Source of the DNA: Limimaricola pyoseonensis
GTDB taxonomy: Bacteria > Pseudomonadota > Alphaproteobacteria > Rhodobacterales > Rhodobacteraceae
Length of the DNA: 64,000 bases
Direction: 5' to 3'
Assembly (NCBI RefSeq): GCF_900102015.1
Contig: NZ_FNAT01000001.1
Span: forward strand, 620,001 to 684,000
Shown: piece by piece, positions 1 through 8,851 of the stretch
How the letters are laid out: each line of letters begins with the position of its first letter
Position numbering within the stretch: position 1 is the first letter of the stretch
Translations under genes and position numbers: made by a program
The notes under the pieces: model-generated
What the model saw: only the letters and a program-made list of their open reading frames with translations
Databases searched by the model: none
What the model was told of the DNA's origin: nothing

Positions 1-841
1 CCTGCCCCTCGACGACCTCGCGCATCCGGCGCATCACCATCGCCTGCACGCCCTTGTCGAAGCTGCGGACCGTGCCGTTGATCCAGGCCGTGGCCGGGAT
101 CACGTTGTCGGCGCTGCCGGTGTGGATCTGCGTGACCGAGATGACGAGGTCCTTGGTGGCGTGGTGGTTGCGGCTGACGATGGTCTGGATCGCGGTGACG
201 ATGCCGCAGGCCGCGACCACCGGGTCGGCCGCCTCGTGCGGCATCGCGCCATGCCCGCCCTTGCCGGTCACGGTGATCGAGAAGTCGTCCACCGCCGCCA
301 TGATCGGCCCCGGCGCCGTGCGGAACGCGCCCACCGGCAGGCCCGGCTCGTTGTGCAGCGCATAGACCTCACGGATGCCGAAGCGCTCCATCAGCCCCTC
401 CTCGACCATCACGCCCGCGCCGCCGCCGCCCTCTTCGGCCGGCTGGAAGATGAGCGCCACCGTACCCGCGAAGTTGCGGGTCTCGGCGAGATACTTCGCG
501 GCGCCAAGCAGCATGGTGGTGTGGCCGTCATGGCCGCAGGCATGCATTCGGCCCTTGGTGCCCGAGGCGTGGTCGAGACCGGTCATCTCGTCCATCGGCA
601 GCGCGTCCATGTCGGCGCGCAGGCCGATCACCGGCCCGTCGCCCTGCCCGCGGATCAGCGCCACGACGCCCGAGGTCGCCAGCCCCTCGTGGATCTCGTC
701 GACGCCGAACTCGCGCAGCTTGGCCACCACGAAGCCCGCCGTCTCGTGGCAGTCGAAGCCGATCTCGGGGTTGGCGTGCAGGTGGCGGCGCCAGCCCTTC
801 ATCTCCTCCGCGAAATCGGCGATGCGGTTCAGGACGGGCAT
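1..841 (-). CDS. M20 family metallopeptidase / amidohydrolase (hippurate hydrolase-like), C-terminus cut by window edge
   Basis: The gene starts with ATG at 841 and runs off the left edge after 280 readable residues. Typical family members are about 390 residues, so roughly the last quarter is missing. The M20 metal centre is visible: GLRADMDALPM (conserved Asp), MHACGHDGHT (Cys-Gly-His metal motif) and the catalytic FQPAEEGGGGA (Glu-Glu). The dimerisation ('lid') domain begins near DFSITVTGKGGHGAMPHEA. The N-terminus RRHLHANPEIGF is typical of the HipO/IAA-amino-acid hydrolase branch, which cleaves N-acyl amino acids in the cytosol. The exact substrate cannot be told from sequence. It is divergent from mazG, with only about 60 bp between the two starts. 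Confidence 0.93.
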   Translation of the reverse strand, partial: MPVLNRIADFAEEMKGWRRHLHANPEIGFDCHETAGFVVAKLREFGVDEIHEGLATSGVVALIRGQGDGPVIGLRADMDALPMDEMTGLDHASGTKGRMHACGHDGHTTMLLGAAKYLAETRNFAGTVALIFQPAEEGGGGAGVMVEEGLMERFGIREVYALHNEPGLPVGAFRTAPGPIMAAVDDFSITVTGKGGHGAMPHEAADPVVAACGIVTAIQTIVSRNHHATKDLVISVTQIHTGSADNVIPATAWINGTVRSFDKGVQAMVMRRMREVVEGQ

Positions 842-903
842 GGCTGGCGCTCCGGTGGCTGTGACTTTAGGTTGCGGCTTGCCACCGAAAGGAGCCCGCC
901 GCA

Positions 904-1749
904 ATGCCCGACACGCTGCTCGACCCGGCCGCCGCCGACCACGACGCCGCCCGCGAGATCGCCCGCCTCGCCGCGATCATGCGCGCCCTGCGCGACCCCG
1001 ATCACGGCTGCCCCTGGGACATCGAGCAGGACTTCGCCTCGATCGCGCCCTACACGATCGAAGAGGCCTACGAGGTCGCCGACGCCATCGCCCGCGAGGA
1101 CTGGCCCGAGCTGCAGGGTGAGCTGGGCGACCTCTTGCTGCAGGCGGTCTACCACGCGCAGATGGCCGACGAGGCCGGGCATTTCGACCTCGCCGCCGTG
1201 GCACGCGGCATCTCCGACAAGATGATCGCCCGGCACCCGCATGTCTTCGGCGACGAGAGCCGCGACCGCACCGCCGACGAGCAGACCCACGCCTGGGAGG
1301 CGATCAAGGCGGCCGAGCGCGCCGGCAAGGAAGAGACCCGCGTGCTCGACGGCGTGGCGCTGGGGCTTCCGGCGCTGATGCGTGCGGTCAAGCTGCAGAA
1401 GCGCGCCGCGCGCGTCGGCTTCGACTGGCCGCAGACGGCGCAGGTGCTCGACAAGCTGGTCGAGGAAGCTCACGAGCTGGTCGAGGCGCGCGACAGCCTC
1501 ACCCATGACGAGGTCGAGGCCGAGATGGGCGACCTGCTCTTCGTCATGGCCAATCTCGCGCGGCACATGGGCGTCGACCCCGAGGTGGCGCTGCGCCGCT
1601 CGAACGACAAGTTCACCCGCCGCTTCAACGTGATTGAGGACCGTCTGGCCGCCCAAGGCCGGCATCCGAAGGACAGCACGCTCGACGAGATGGACGCGAT
1701 CTGGAACGAGGTGCGGGCGGCGGACCGGGCGAAAAAACTTACCGAGTGA
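904..1749 (+). CDS. mazG: Nucleoside triphosphate pyrophosphohydrolase MazG
   Basis: 281 residues, the normal length for full MazG. Two MazG helical domains are present. The first has CPWDIEQDF and the metal-binding EEAYEVADAI...GELGDLLLQ pattern near residues 38-80. The second has EEAHELVEARD...EAEMGDLLFVMANLARH near residues 187-215. The enzyme hydrolyses NTPs and dNTPs to the monophosphate and PPi, and is linked to nucleotide-pool cleaning and control of (p)ppGpp. The ATG lies behind AAAGGAG. The last codons overlap the promoter region of the next gene, whose -35 box lies only about 13 bp downstream of the stop. Confidence 0.96.
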   Translation: MPDTLLDPAAADHDAAREIARLAAIMRALRDPDHGCPWDIEQDFASIAPYTIEEAYEVADAIAREDWPELQGELGDLLLQAVYHAQMADEAGHFDLAAVARGISDKMIARHPHVFGDESRDRTADEQTHAWEAIKAAERAGKEETRVLDGVALGLPALMRAVKLQKRAARVGFDWPQTAQVLDKLVEEAHELVEARDSLTHDEVEAEMGDLLFVMANLARHMGVDPEVALRRSNDKFTRRFNVIEDRLAAQGRHPKDSTLDEMDAIWNEVRAADRAKKLTE

Positions 1750-1754
1750 AAAAC

Positions 1755-1790
1755 TCGGGTATTGACCCGACCAATTTGCTCGGATTTAAG
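1755..1790 (+). promoter_or_regulatory. Candidate promoter with overlapping dyad upstream of the iron-binding-protein gene
   Basis: A -35-like TTGACC (1762-1767) is followed after 17 bp by TTTAAG (1785-1790). The -35 box sits inside a perfect 6 bp inverted repeat, TCGGGT-ATTG-ACCCGA (1755-1770), which is a plausible repressor site. The boxes and dyad are read directly. Promoter activity and iron control are inferred. Confidence 0.4.
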
Positions 1791-1823
1791 CGCGCCAACC
1801 GCAACACGCAACTGGAGCGTCTC

Positions 1824-2825
1824 ATGACCCTTCGCCCCGTCCTCACCATCGCCGCCGCGCTCGCCGGCACCACGGCCATGGCCGACGTCAACGTCTACAC
1901 CACCCGCCAGCCCGAGCTGATCCAGCCGGTGGTCGACGCCTTCACCGAGGAAACCGGCATCGCCGTGAACCTCGCCTTCGTCGAGGAGGGTCTGGTCGAG
2001 CGGCTCGAGGCCGAGGGCGAGCGTTCGCCGGCCGATCTCGTGATGACCGTCGACATCGCCAACCTGCGCCAGATCGTCGATGCCGGCGTGACCCAGCCGG
2101 TCGAGAGCGAGACGCTCACCACCGCCGTGCCCGCCAACCTGCGCGGCGAGAACGGCGAGTGGTTCGGCGTCACCACCCGCGCCCGCATCGTTTACGCGAG
2201 CCAGGAGCGCGTCGAGGACGGCGAGGTGACCACCTACGAGGATCTCGCCTCCGACAAGTGGGAAGGCCGCATCTGCACCCGTTCGGGCCTGCACAACTAC
2301 AACCTCGCGCTGGTTTCGGCGATCATCGCCCATCACGGCGAGGAATATGCCAAGAAGTGGGCGCAGGGCGTGAAGGACAACCTCGCGCGCAAGCCCGAGG
2401 GCAACGACCGCGCGCAGGTCAAGGCGATCTGGGCCGGCGAATGCGACATCTCGCTCGGCAACACCTACTACATGGGCAAGATGCTCGAGGACGAGGAGCA
2501 GACCGAGTGGGCGAACGCCGTCCGCATCACCTTCCCGACCTTCGAGAACGGCGGCACCCACGTGAACGTCTCGGGCGTCGCGCTGACCCAGTCCGCGCCG
2601 AACAAGGAAGAGGCCGTGCAGTTCATGGAGTTCCTCGTCTCGCCGCAGGCGCAGGAAGTCTATGCCGAGGCCAACTACGAGTACCCCGTGCTCGAGGGCG
2701 CCGAGGCCTCCGAGCTGGTGCAGGGCTGGGGTGAGTTCACCGCCGACGAGACCGACCTGCCGACCATCGCCGACCACCGCGCCACCGCGCTGCGGATCAT
2801 GGAAGAGGTGAACTTCGACGGCTGA
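1824..2825 (+). CDS. Fe(3+) ABC transporter substrate-binding protein (FbpA/AfuA type)
   Basis: The ATG at 1824 gives 333 residues and opens directly with a Sec signal peptide: MTLRPVLTIAAALAGTTAMA, with cleavage expected after the AMA at about residue 19. A longer in-frame start at 1746 would put 26 non-signal residues in front and is rejected. The mature chain (DVNVYTTRQPELIQPVVDAF) is a class II periplasmic binding protein. The TYYMGKM segment matches the paired tyrosines that bind ferric iron in FbpA-type proteins. No permease or ATPase gene follows; a strong terminator lies 27 bp after the stop, so this gene is transcribed alone. The membrane partners must be elsewhere. Confidence 0.9.
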   Translation: MTLRPVLTIAAALAGTTAMADVNVYTTRQPELIQPVVDAFTEETGIAVNLAFVEEGLVERLEAEGERSPADLVMTVDIANLRQIVDAGVTQPVESETLTTAVPANLRGENGEWFGVTTRARIVYASQERVEDGEVTTYEDLASDKWEGRICTRSGLHNYNLALVSAIIAHHGEEYAKKWAQGVKDNLARKPEGNDRAQVKAIWAGECDISLGNTYYMGKMLEDEEQTEWANAVRITFPTFENGGTHVNVSGVALTQSAPNKEEAVQFMEFLVSPQAQEVYAEANYEYPVLEGAEASELVQGWGEFTADETDLPTIADHRATALRIMEEVNFDG

Positions 2826-2851
2826 TCGTTCCGATCTCCGCGAACAAATCA

Positions 2852-2882
2852 GGCCGCTGCCCTTTCGGGCGGCGGCCTTTTT
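2852..2882 (+). terminator. Rho-independent terminator after the iron-binding-protein gene
   Basis: An 11 bp stem (2852-2862 with 2867-2877, one G-U pair) closes a TTTCG-type loop and is followed by TTTTT (2878-2882). It separates this transcript from the convergent uup gene. Confidence 0.9.
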
Positions 2883-2972
2883 CATTCGGTCGATGGCGGA
2901 GCCGCGCGGGCGGCGCGACCCATGGGTCCGACCGAAAAAATCGTTTATCGTCGAAGGCTTGGAGGGCGCCCT

Positions 2973-4793
2973 TCAAGCGCCCGCCTTCTCCTCCAGCTCC
3001 AGCCACTCGGTCTCGGCGGCGTCGAGCGCCTGCTGGCGTTCGGTCAGCGCCTCGGTCGCCTTGCGGAACTTCACCGGCTCGCGGCCGAACAGCTCCGGGT
3101 CGGCCAGCAGCTCCTCGAGCTTGGCGATCTCCTTGCCCAGCCGGTCGATCACCGCGGGCAGCTCCTCCAGCCGGTGCTTCTCGGTGAAGCTCAGCTTCGG
3201 CTTCGCGGCCTCGGCCTTCGGCTTCGGCGCGGGCGCGGCCTTCTTCGGCGCGGGCTTCGCGGTGTCCGCCTTGGCGGGGGCGTCGGCGCCGCGCTGGCTG
3301 CGATAGTCGCTCCAGCCGCCGGCATAGAGCGTCGCGCGCCCGTCGCCCTCCATCGCCACGGTGGTCGTCGCCACCCGGTCGAGGAAGTCGCGGTCGTGGC
3401 TGACCAGAAGCACGGTGCCCTCGTATTCGCCCAGCAGGTCCTGCAGCAGGTCCAGCGTCTCGATGTCGAGATCGTTGGTCGGCTCGTCCAGCACCAACAG
3501 GTTCGAGGTCTGCGCCATGATCTTGGCCAAGAGCAGTCGCGCCTTCTCCCCACCCGAGAGCGAGCGGACCGGCGCGCGCGCCTGCGCCTCGTCGAACAGG
3601 AAGTCCTTGAGATAGCCCACCACGTGGCGCGGGTTGTCGCGCACCATCACCTGGTCGGAGGAGCCCGACACCGCCATCAGCGGGTCGTTGGTCAGGCTGT
3701 CCCAGAGCGTCGCGTCGGGGTCGAGCCGGGCGCGGGCCTGGTCGAACACCGCGATCTCGAGGTTGGTGCCGTGCTTGACGGCCCCCTCGTCGGGCTGAAC
3801 TTCGCCCAGCAACATCTTGATGAGCGTCGTCTTTCCGACGCCGTTCGGCCCGACGAAGGCGATCCGGTCGCCGCGCATCACCGTCAGGTCGAAACCCTGC
3901 ACGATGCGCTTGCCGTCATAGTCCTTCGACAGCCCCGTCGCCTCGATCACCTTGCGGCCCGAGGTCGGGCCTTCGCCCAGCGCCATCGCCGCCGTGCCCT
4001 GCCGGCGGATCTGGTTTGCCCGCTCGGCGCGCAGGTCCTGCAGCGCCCGCACCCGGCCCTGGTTGCGCTTGCGCCGCGCCGAGATGCCCTCGACCGCCCA
4101 GCGGGCCTCCGACTTGATCTTGCGGTCGAGCTTGTGGCGCGCCACGTCCTCGTCCTCCCAGACCTTGTCGCGCCAGGCCTCGAAGCCCTCGAAGCCGGTC
4201 TCCTGCCGCCGCACCGCGCCGCGGTCGATCCAGAGCGTCGCGCGGGTCAGGTGCTTGAGGAAGGCGCGGTCGTGCGAGATGAGCACGAAGGCCGCCTTGG
4301 TCTGCTTCAGCTCGGCCTCGAGCCAGGCGATCGCCTCGATGTCGAGGTGGTTCGTGGGCTCGTCGAGCAGCATCAGCTCCGGCGCCTCGGCCATCAGCTT
4401 GGCCAGCGCCGCGCGCCGCCGTTCGCCGCCCGATGCGGTGGCGGGGTCGCGACCTGCGTCGAGCTTCAGCCCCTCGGCCGCCATCTCGAGCCGGTATTCC
4501 TCGCCCGGCGCGAGGTTCTGCGCGGCCCAGTCGCCCAAGGTGGCGAAGCCCGACATGTCGGGGTCCTGCTCCATGTAGCCGACGCAGGTGGCCGGCGGCA
4601 CGGCCCGCAGGCCGCTGTCGGCCTCGACGAGGCCGGCCATCACCTTCATCAGGGTGGACTTGCCGGACCCGTTGCGCCCGACCAGCGCGACGCGGTCGCC
4701 CTGCTGGACGGCGAGCGACAGGCCGTCGAAGACGGGATCGCCGCCGAAGGTGAGGGAAATGTCGGTGAGCTGGAGAAGGGGTGCGCGTGCCAT
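2973..4793 (-). CDS. uup: ABC-F ATPase, Uup type
   Basis: 606 residues with two ATP-binding cassettes in one chain and no membrane segment. Cassette 1 has Walker A GRNGSGKS (39-46), signature SGGER (121-125) and MLLDEPTNH (141-149). Cassette 2 has GPNGVGKT (315-322), LSGGE (412-416) and LLVLDEPTND (432-441). An Ala/Lys/Pro-rich linker (about 500-530) leads to a C-terminal coiled coil (about 540-606), which is the Uup hallmark. ABC-F proteins act on the ribosome or, for Uup, affect DNA-repair intermediates and excision of repeats. It is convergent with the iron-binding-protein gene and followed upstream by the OlsB-like gene on the same strand. Confidence 0.93.
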   Translation of the reverse strand: MARAPLLQLTDISLTFGGDPVFDGLSLAVQQGDRVALVGRNGSGKSTLMKVMAGLVEADSGLRAVPPATCVGYMEQDPDMSGFATLGDWAAQNLAPGEEYRLEMAAEGLKLDAGRDPATASGGERRRAALAKLMAEAPELMLLDEPTNHLDIEAIAWLEAELKQTKAAFVLISHDRAFLKHLTRATLWIDRGAVRRQETGFEGFEAWRDKVWEDEDVARHKLDRKIKSEARWAVEGISARRKRNQGRVRALQDLRAERANQIRRQGTAAMALGEGPTSGRKVIEATGLSKDYDGKRIVQGFDLTVMRGDRIAFVGPNGVGKTTLIKMLLGEVQPDEGAVKHGTNLEIAVFDQARARLDPDATLWDSLTNDPLMAVSGSSDQVMVRDNPRHVVGYLKDFLFDEAQARAPVRSLSGGEKARLLLAKIMAQTSNLLVLDEPTNDLDIETLDLLQDLLGEYEGTVLLVSHDRDFLDRVATTTVAMEGDGRATLYAGGWSDYRSQRGADAPAKADTAKPAPKKAAPAPKPKAEAAKPKLSFTEKHRLEELPAVIDRLGKEIAKLEELLADPELFGREPVKFRKATEALTERQQALDAAETEWLELEEKAGA

Positions 4794-4824
4794 GGCAGCC
4801 AGCTAGAGGCCGCCGCGCGCTTGA

Positions 4825-5553
4825 TCAAGGCCCCTCCTGCGCCAGCGCGGCGAGCGCCCGCGCCCGCGGCCCCGGCACGTCGGCCACCGGCACCGCGCAG
4901 AACACGTGCACCGTGTTCATCGCGGCATCCGTCACCGCGTCCCGCCCGACCCGGCCACCCATGGCGAGATAGCTGCGCAGCAAGGGCGGCAGGCCCGCCC
5001 GCGCCGCCATCGCCGCGCCCGGCGGCAGCCCGGCCAGCGCCACGCCGCCCGCCTGCGCCGTCACTAAGGCATCAAGCGCCCGCTCGCGCCCGAGCCAGCC
5101 AAGCGTCGGGGCGTGGCGCGCGACCTCAGCGCCGGGAAACGACGCGCAGCCGAACATCAGCGTGACGTCCTTTTCCGCGACCACCCGCGCCAGCGCGCCC
5201 CAAAGCAGGCGCAGCGCGTCCGGCCCGCCGGCGTCGGGGTGCACGCAGAACCGGCCGATCTCCATCGCCGCGCCCGGATGATCCGCCAGCGCGCCCAGAT
5301 CATAGGCCCGCCCCGCGGCACCACGCGCGCGGTCGGGCCCGGGCGGCGTCACCCGCAGCCGGCAAGTGGCCAGCGCGCGGCCCGCCGCCTCGACCAGCAA
5401 ATGCCGGTGCAGCGCGTCGAGCCCGTCCGCCTCCTGCCGCGCGCCGCCGCGGGTCACGAAGCACAGATGCCGCAGCGCCCGCGAGCGGGCGAGATCCTCG
5501 GCGCCTTCGGCCCAGCGGACCGCCACCCGCCCCCGCGACAGGATCACGCCCAT
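4825..5553 (-). CDS. OlsB-like GNAT acyltransferase (ornithine lipid synthesis candidate)
   Basis: The ATG at 5553 (MGVILSRGRVAVRWAEG) gives 242 residues. A TTG-started extension to 5658 would overlap the divergent msrB start and is rejected. The protein has the layout of the OlsB/hemolysin-like acyltransferases: RALRHLCFV near the N-terminus, then MEIGRFCVHPDAGGPDALRLLWGAL as the acyl/CoA-binding core, then LFGCASFPG. OlsB moves a 3-hydroxyacyl chain from ACP to ornithine, the first step to phosphorus-free ornithine lipids. The partner olsA is not in the window. Substrate is inferred from family resemblance only. Confidence 0.75.
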   Translation of the reverse strand: MGVILSRGRVAVRWAEGAEDLARSRALRHLCFVTRGGARQEADGLDALHRHLLVEAAGRALATCRLRVTPPGPDRARGAAGRAYDLGALADHPGAAMEIGRFCVHPDAGGPDALRLLWGALARVVAEKDVTLMFGCASFPGAEVARHAPTLGWLGRERALDALVTAQAGGVALAGLPPGAAMAARAGLPPLLRSYLAMGGRVGRDAVTDAAMNTVHVFCAVPVADVPGPRARALAALAQEGP

Positions 5554-5641
5554 GTCGGGCTCATGTCGCGCACCGGGCCGCCCTCTGGCGTGCGCGGCCC
5601 GAGCGACTAGATAGGGGCCAAACGCAGAAAGGGACGACGCG

Positions 5642-6046
5642 ATGGACAAGGTGACCAAGACCGACGCGGAATGGCGCGCGCAGCTTTCCGACCTGGCCTA
5701 CAAGGTGATGCGCAAGCACGGCACCGAACGGGCCTTCACGCATGACGACTTTCCGAAGGCGGCGGGCGTGTTCACCTGCAAGGGCTGCGGTCAGCCGCTG
5801 TTCGACAGCCACACCAAGTTCGACAGCGGCACCGGCTGGCCGAGCTTCTACGCGCCGATCGACGAGACGGCGGTGGGCGAGCAGACCGACCGCAGCTTTT
5901 TCATGAAGCGCACCGAGGTGCATTGCGCGCGCTGCGAGTCGCATCTGGGCCACGTCTTCCCCGACGGCCCCGCGCCCACGGGGCTGCGCTACTGCATGAA
6001 CGGCGTGGCGATGGAGTTCCAAGAAAAGGAGGACGGCGCGGCCTGA
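5642..6046 (+). CDS. msrB: Peptide-methionine (R)-S-oxide reductase MsrB
   Basis: 134 residues, a complete stand-alone MsrB. Zinc is held by two CxxC pairs, Cys46/Cys49 (CKGC) and Cys95/Cys98 (CARC). The catalytic cysteine is Cys118 in [11 protein letters not shown], where most family members have RYCIN. GTGWPSF and [10 protein letters not shown] are the usual substrate-pocket motifs. It reduces methionine-R-sulfoxide in oxidised proteins. The start lies behind GAAAGGGACG. It is divergent from the OlsB-like gene and convergent with bamE. Confidence 0.96.
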   Translation: MDKVTKTDAEWRAQLSDLAYKVMRKHGTERAFTHDDFPKAAGVFTCKGCGQPLFDSHTKFDSGTGWPSFYAPIDETAVGEQTDRSFFMKRTEVHCARCESHLGHVFPDGPAPTGLRYCMNGVAMEFQEKEDGAA

Positions 6047-6054
6047 GGGCCGCG

Positions 6055-6489
6055 TCACTCCTCGCCGATGATCGAGCTGGCGTCGAAGTTGCCGGCCGCG
6101 CCCGCGAGCTGGCGCAGGAAGGTGCCGCTCTCGACGCTGTCGTCGGTGACCCGGCGCGACAGCGGCACGATGCGGCCGTCCGACAGGTCGAAGCGCTCGA
6201 TGTTGGCCACGCCGCCGCCGGCCGCGAAGCTGATCGCCAGCACTTCGCGGCGCACCTCCTCTGGGGCGAAGAAGCCCTGATGCGCGAAGACGCTGCGCAC
6301 GTAGTAGAGGTCGGTGCCGGTGGCGCCGGTGGCGGTGGGCGGGCCGACCTGCTCGATCACCCGGTCGCGGCTGTCGCCCAGCGAGATGCTCGAGAGCACC
6401 TCGTCCGAGGGCGCGTAGCCGTGGTAGCGCTTGGTCGGGGCGCAGGCCGCAAGCGCCGCCAGCCCCAGAAGGGCCGCAGCGCGGCGCAT
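6055..6489 (-). CDS. bamE: Outer membrane protein assembly factor BamE (SmpA/OmlA lipoprotein)
   Basis: The ATG at 6489 gives 144 residues opening with a lipoprotein signal MRRAAALLGLAALAAC; the lipobox LAAC marks the acylated cysteine at residue 16. A start at 6543 would add 18 polar residues before the signal and is less likely. The mature domain contains LSSISLGDSRDRVIEQVGPP, which matches the conserved BamE 'G.s..eV....G.P' segment, followed by YYVRSVFAHQGFF. BamE is a subunit of the beta-barrel assembly machine in the outer membrane. It is divergent from yceD, the usual order in this clade. Confidence 0.87.
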   Translation of the reverse strand: MRRAAALLGLAALAACAPTKRYHGYAPSDEVLSSISLGDSRDRVIEQVGPPTATGATGTDLYYVRSVFAHQGFFAPEEVRREVLAISFAAGGGVANIERFDLSDGRIVPLSRRVTDDSVESGTFLRQLAGAAGNFDASSIIGEE

Positions 6490-6620
6490 GCCGGTGCCGG
6501 TGGTTTCGCGGCCGGTCGCTCTGCCCATCTGTGCCTGTCCCATGCTCTTGCCTCAAAGCCTTACGGCTTCTATGGCGCTTACAACAAGCGACCCGGCCTC
6601 TTCAAGGAAGGAAGCGGACC

Positions 6621-7235
6621 ATGCCCGAGAACACCCCACTGCCGCGCCGCATGATCCGGCTCGCGGAGCTGCCCGAACGGCGCGCCACCGAGATCGAGCT
6701 CGTGCCCTCGGCCGACGAGCGCGCCGCCGTGGCGCGCGACCTCGACATCCCCGGCGTGCGCAAGCTGCGCTTCCTCGCCCGGCTGATCCCCGAGGGCCGC
6801 GACGGCTGGCGGCTCGAGGGCGAGATCGGCGCCACCGTGGTGCAGGACTGCGTCGCCACGCTCGAGCCGGTCGTCACCCGGATCGACGAGACGGTGACCC
6901 GCCGCTACCTCGCCGACTGGCGCGAGCCCGAGGGCGTCGAGGTCGAGATGCCCGAGGACGACACGCTCGAGCCGCTGCCTGCCGCGCTCGACCTCGCGCA
7001 GGTGATGATCGAGGCGCTGGCGCTGGCGCTGCCCGACTACCCGCGCGCCGACGGCGCCGCCCCCGCCGATGCCAGCGCGATCCCGCCCGGCGCCGCGCCG
7101 ATCCGCGACGAGGAGGTCAAGCCCTTCGCCGGCCTTGCCGCGCTCAGGGACAAGCTCGGCGGCGGCGACGGCAAGGCCGATGACGGCACGCCCGGCGACG
7201 ACGCCGACAACGACACCGGGGACGGCCGGGCCTGA
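6621..7235 (+). CDS. YceD family protein (DUF177)
   Basis: The ATG at 6621 sits behind AAGGAAG and gives 204 residues. An upstream in-frame start at 6531 has no ribosome site and would add 30 residues. The central domain (FLARLIPEGRDGWRLEGEIGATVVQDCVATLEPV) is the DUF177/YceD signature, with the conserved Cys after 'vqD'. The C-terminus is an acidic, Asp/Gly-rich low-complexity tail. YceD is usually encoded just before rpmF, as here, and has been connected to 23S rRNA accumulation. The molecular role is not settled. Confidence 0.88.
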   Translation: MPENTPLPRRMIRLAELPERRATEIELVPSADERAAVARDLDIPGVRKLRFLARLIPEGRDGWRLEGEIGATVVQDCVATLEPVVTRIDETVTRRYLADWREPEGVEVEMPEDDTLEPLPAALDLAQVMIEALALALPDYPRADGAAPADASAIPPGAAPIRDEEVKPFAGLAALRDKLGGGDGKADDGTPGDDADNDTGDGRA

Positions 7236-7443
7236 GGGCCGGGGCGCCCTTTTTGCTTGCCTTTTGCCCGCGACGCAGTATTTTCGCCGCTCTTTCCAGA
7301 TCGCGTCTCGACAGCACGGGTCTTATCGCCTAAGACCCGCCGGACGTCGCGGGACGGAACCCTGAAGGGGGCTGCCCCCGCCCGCCAATCCCCGGGCCCT
7401 ACGGGGCTCATGAATTAGAGCCAGATTACTTCGAGGTTGTGAC

Positions 7444-7650
7444 ATGGCCGTTCCGCAGAACAAGATTTCCAAGTCGCGCCGCAACCAGCGTCGTTCCCAT
7501 GACGGCCTGACCGGCGCAAACCCCAACGAATGCCCGAGCTGTGGTGAGCTCAAGCGCCCGCACCACGTCTGCCCCTCCTGCGGCACCTATGCCGATCGCG
7601 AAGTGATCGCGCAGGCCGCCGACGCCGACCTGGAAGACGACGCGGCCTGA
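7444..7650 (+). CDS. rpmF: 50S ribosomal protein L32
   Basis: 68 residues, full length for alphaproteobacterial L32. The N-terminus [20 protein letters not shown] is diagnostic. A four-cysteine ribbon follows: CPSC (residues 23-26) and CPSC (about 40-43). The acidic C-terminus ([10 protein letters not shown]) is usual in the group. The spacer to yceD is 208 bp, long enough for its own promoter. It is followed by plsX, the conserved rpmF-plsX-fabH arrangement that links ribosome and phospholipid production. Confidence 0.98.
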   Translation: MAVPQNKISKSRRNQRRSHDGLTGANPNECPSCGELKRPHHVCPSCGTYADREVIAQAADADLEDDAA

Positions 7651-7777
7651 GCCCCGGCGGGCGGCGCGGCGCGTCTCGACCGGGCGATCCGCCCGGCCCC
7701 GAGCGGGCCCGCCGGCCGCGGCGCAGCGCAACGTGACCCGCGCGGCCCGGGCCGCGCGTTCAAGGATCGGGGCCGCG

Positions 7778-8851
7778 ATGACGGGCATGTCCCAAGACAA
7801 AGCCATCACGCTCTCGGTCGACGCCATGGGCGGCGACCAGGGGCCGGAAATTGTGGCCGAGGGGCTGAAACGCTTCCTGCAGGCCGACCCCGCCGCCTCC
7901 GTGCTGCTGCACGGACCGCGGCAGCGGCTCGAGCCGCTGCTCGCCCAGTCGGGCTTCGGTGACCGGCTGCAGCTGGTGCACGCCCCCGACGCGGTGGCGA
8001 TGACCGACAAGCCGAGCCACGTGATGCGGCACGGCAAATCCACCTCCATGTGGTCCGCCATCGAGGCGGTGCGCGAGCGCCGGGCCGGCGCCTGCGTCAG
8101 CTGCGGCAACACCGGCGCGCTGATGGCGGTGGCGATGCTGCGGCTCAGGAAGGTCGAGGGCGTCAACCGCCCGGCCATCGCCGCGCTCTGGCCCTCGCGC
8201 AACCCGCAGGGCTTCAACGTCATGCTCGATGCCGGCGCCGACATCCGCGCCGACCAGGACGATCTCTTGGCCTACGCCATGATGGGCGCCTCCTATGCCC
8301 GCAACGGGCTCGGGCTCGAGCGGCCGCGCATCGGCCTGCTCAATGTCGGCACCGAGGAGCACAAGGGCCGGGCCGAGCTGAAGGTCGCGGGCGAGCTGAT
8401 CGCCCGCGCCGCCGAGCGCGGCGCCTTCGACTATGTCGGCTTCATCGAGGGCGGCGACATCCCCTCCGACCGGGTCGACGTGGTGGTCACCGACGGCTTT
8501 ACCGGCAACGTGGCGTTGAAGACCGGCGAAGGCACCGCCACATTGATATCGGGATTGTTGCGCGAGGCCCTCATGAAGACCGCCCTGTCCAAGCTCGCGG
8601 CGCTGCTCGCGACCGGCTCGCTGAAGCGGCTGAAGACGCGGATCGACCCGCGCCAGGTCAATGGCGGCGTGTTCCTCGGGCTGAACGGCACCGTGGTCAA
8701 GAGCCACGGCTCGGCCGACGCCACCGGCGTCGCCGCGGCGATGGCGCTCGCGGCGCGGCTGGCGCGCTCCGATTTCTCCGATCGACTCGCCGGCCGCATG
8801 GCGACGATCGCCACCATGCAGCCCGATGCGGGCGAGGAGGTGCGGGCATGA
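7778..8851 (+). CDS. plsX: Phosphate acyltransferase PlsX
   Basis: The ATG at 7778 is favoured by AAGGA at 7762-7766 and gives 357 residues. A GTG at 7733 and an ATG at 7787 are alternatives. [12 protein letters not shown] is the PlsX family signature at the N-terminus, with [13 protein letters not shown] and [14 protein letters not shown] further in. PlsX makes acyl-phosphate from acyl-ACP, feeding PlsY and so phosphatidic acid synthesis. Its TGA overlaps the fabH ATG (ATGA), so the two are translationally coupled. Confidence 0.96.
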   Translation: MTGMSQDKAITLSVDAMGGDQGPEIVAEGLKRFLQADPAASVLLHGPRQRLEPLLAQSGFGDRLQLVHAPDAVAMTDKPSHVMRHGKSTSMWSAIEAVRERRAGACVSCGNTGALMAVAMLRLRKVEGVNRPAIAALWPSRNPQGFNVMLDAGADIRADQDDLLAYAMMGASYARNGLGLERPRIGLLNVGTEEHKGRAELKVAGELIARAAERGAFDYVGFIEGGDIPSDRVDVVVTDGFTGNVALKTGEGTATLISGLLREALMKTALSKLAALLATGSLKRLKTRIDPRQVNGGVFLGLNGTVVKSHGSADATGVAAAMALAARLARSDFSDRLAGRMATIATMQPDAGEEVRA

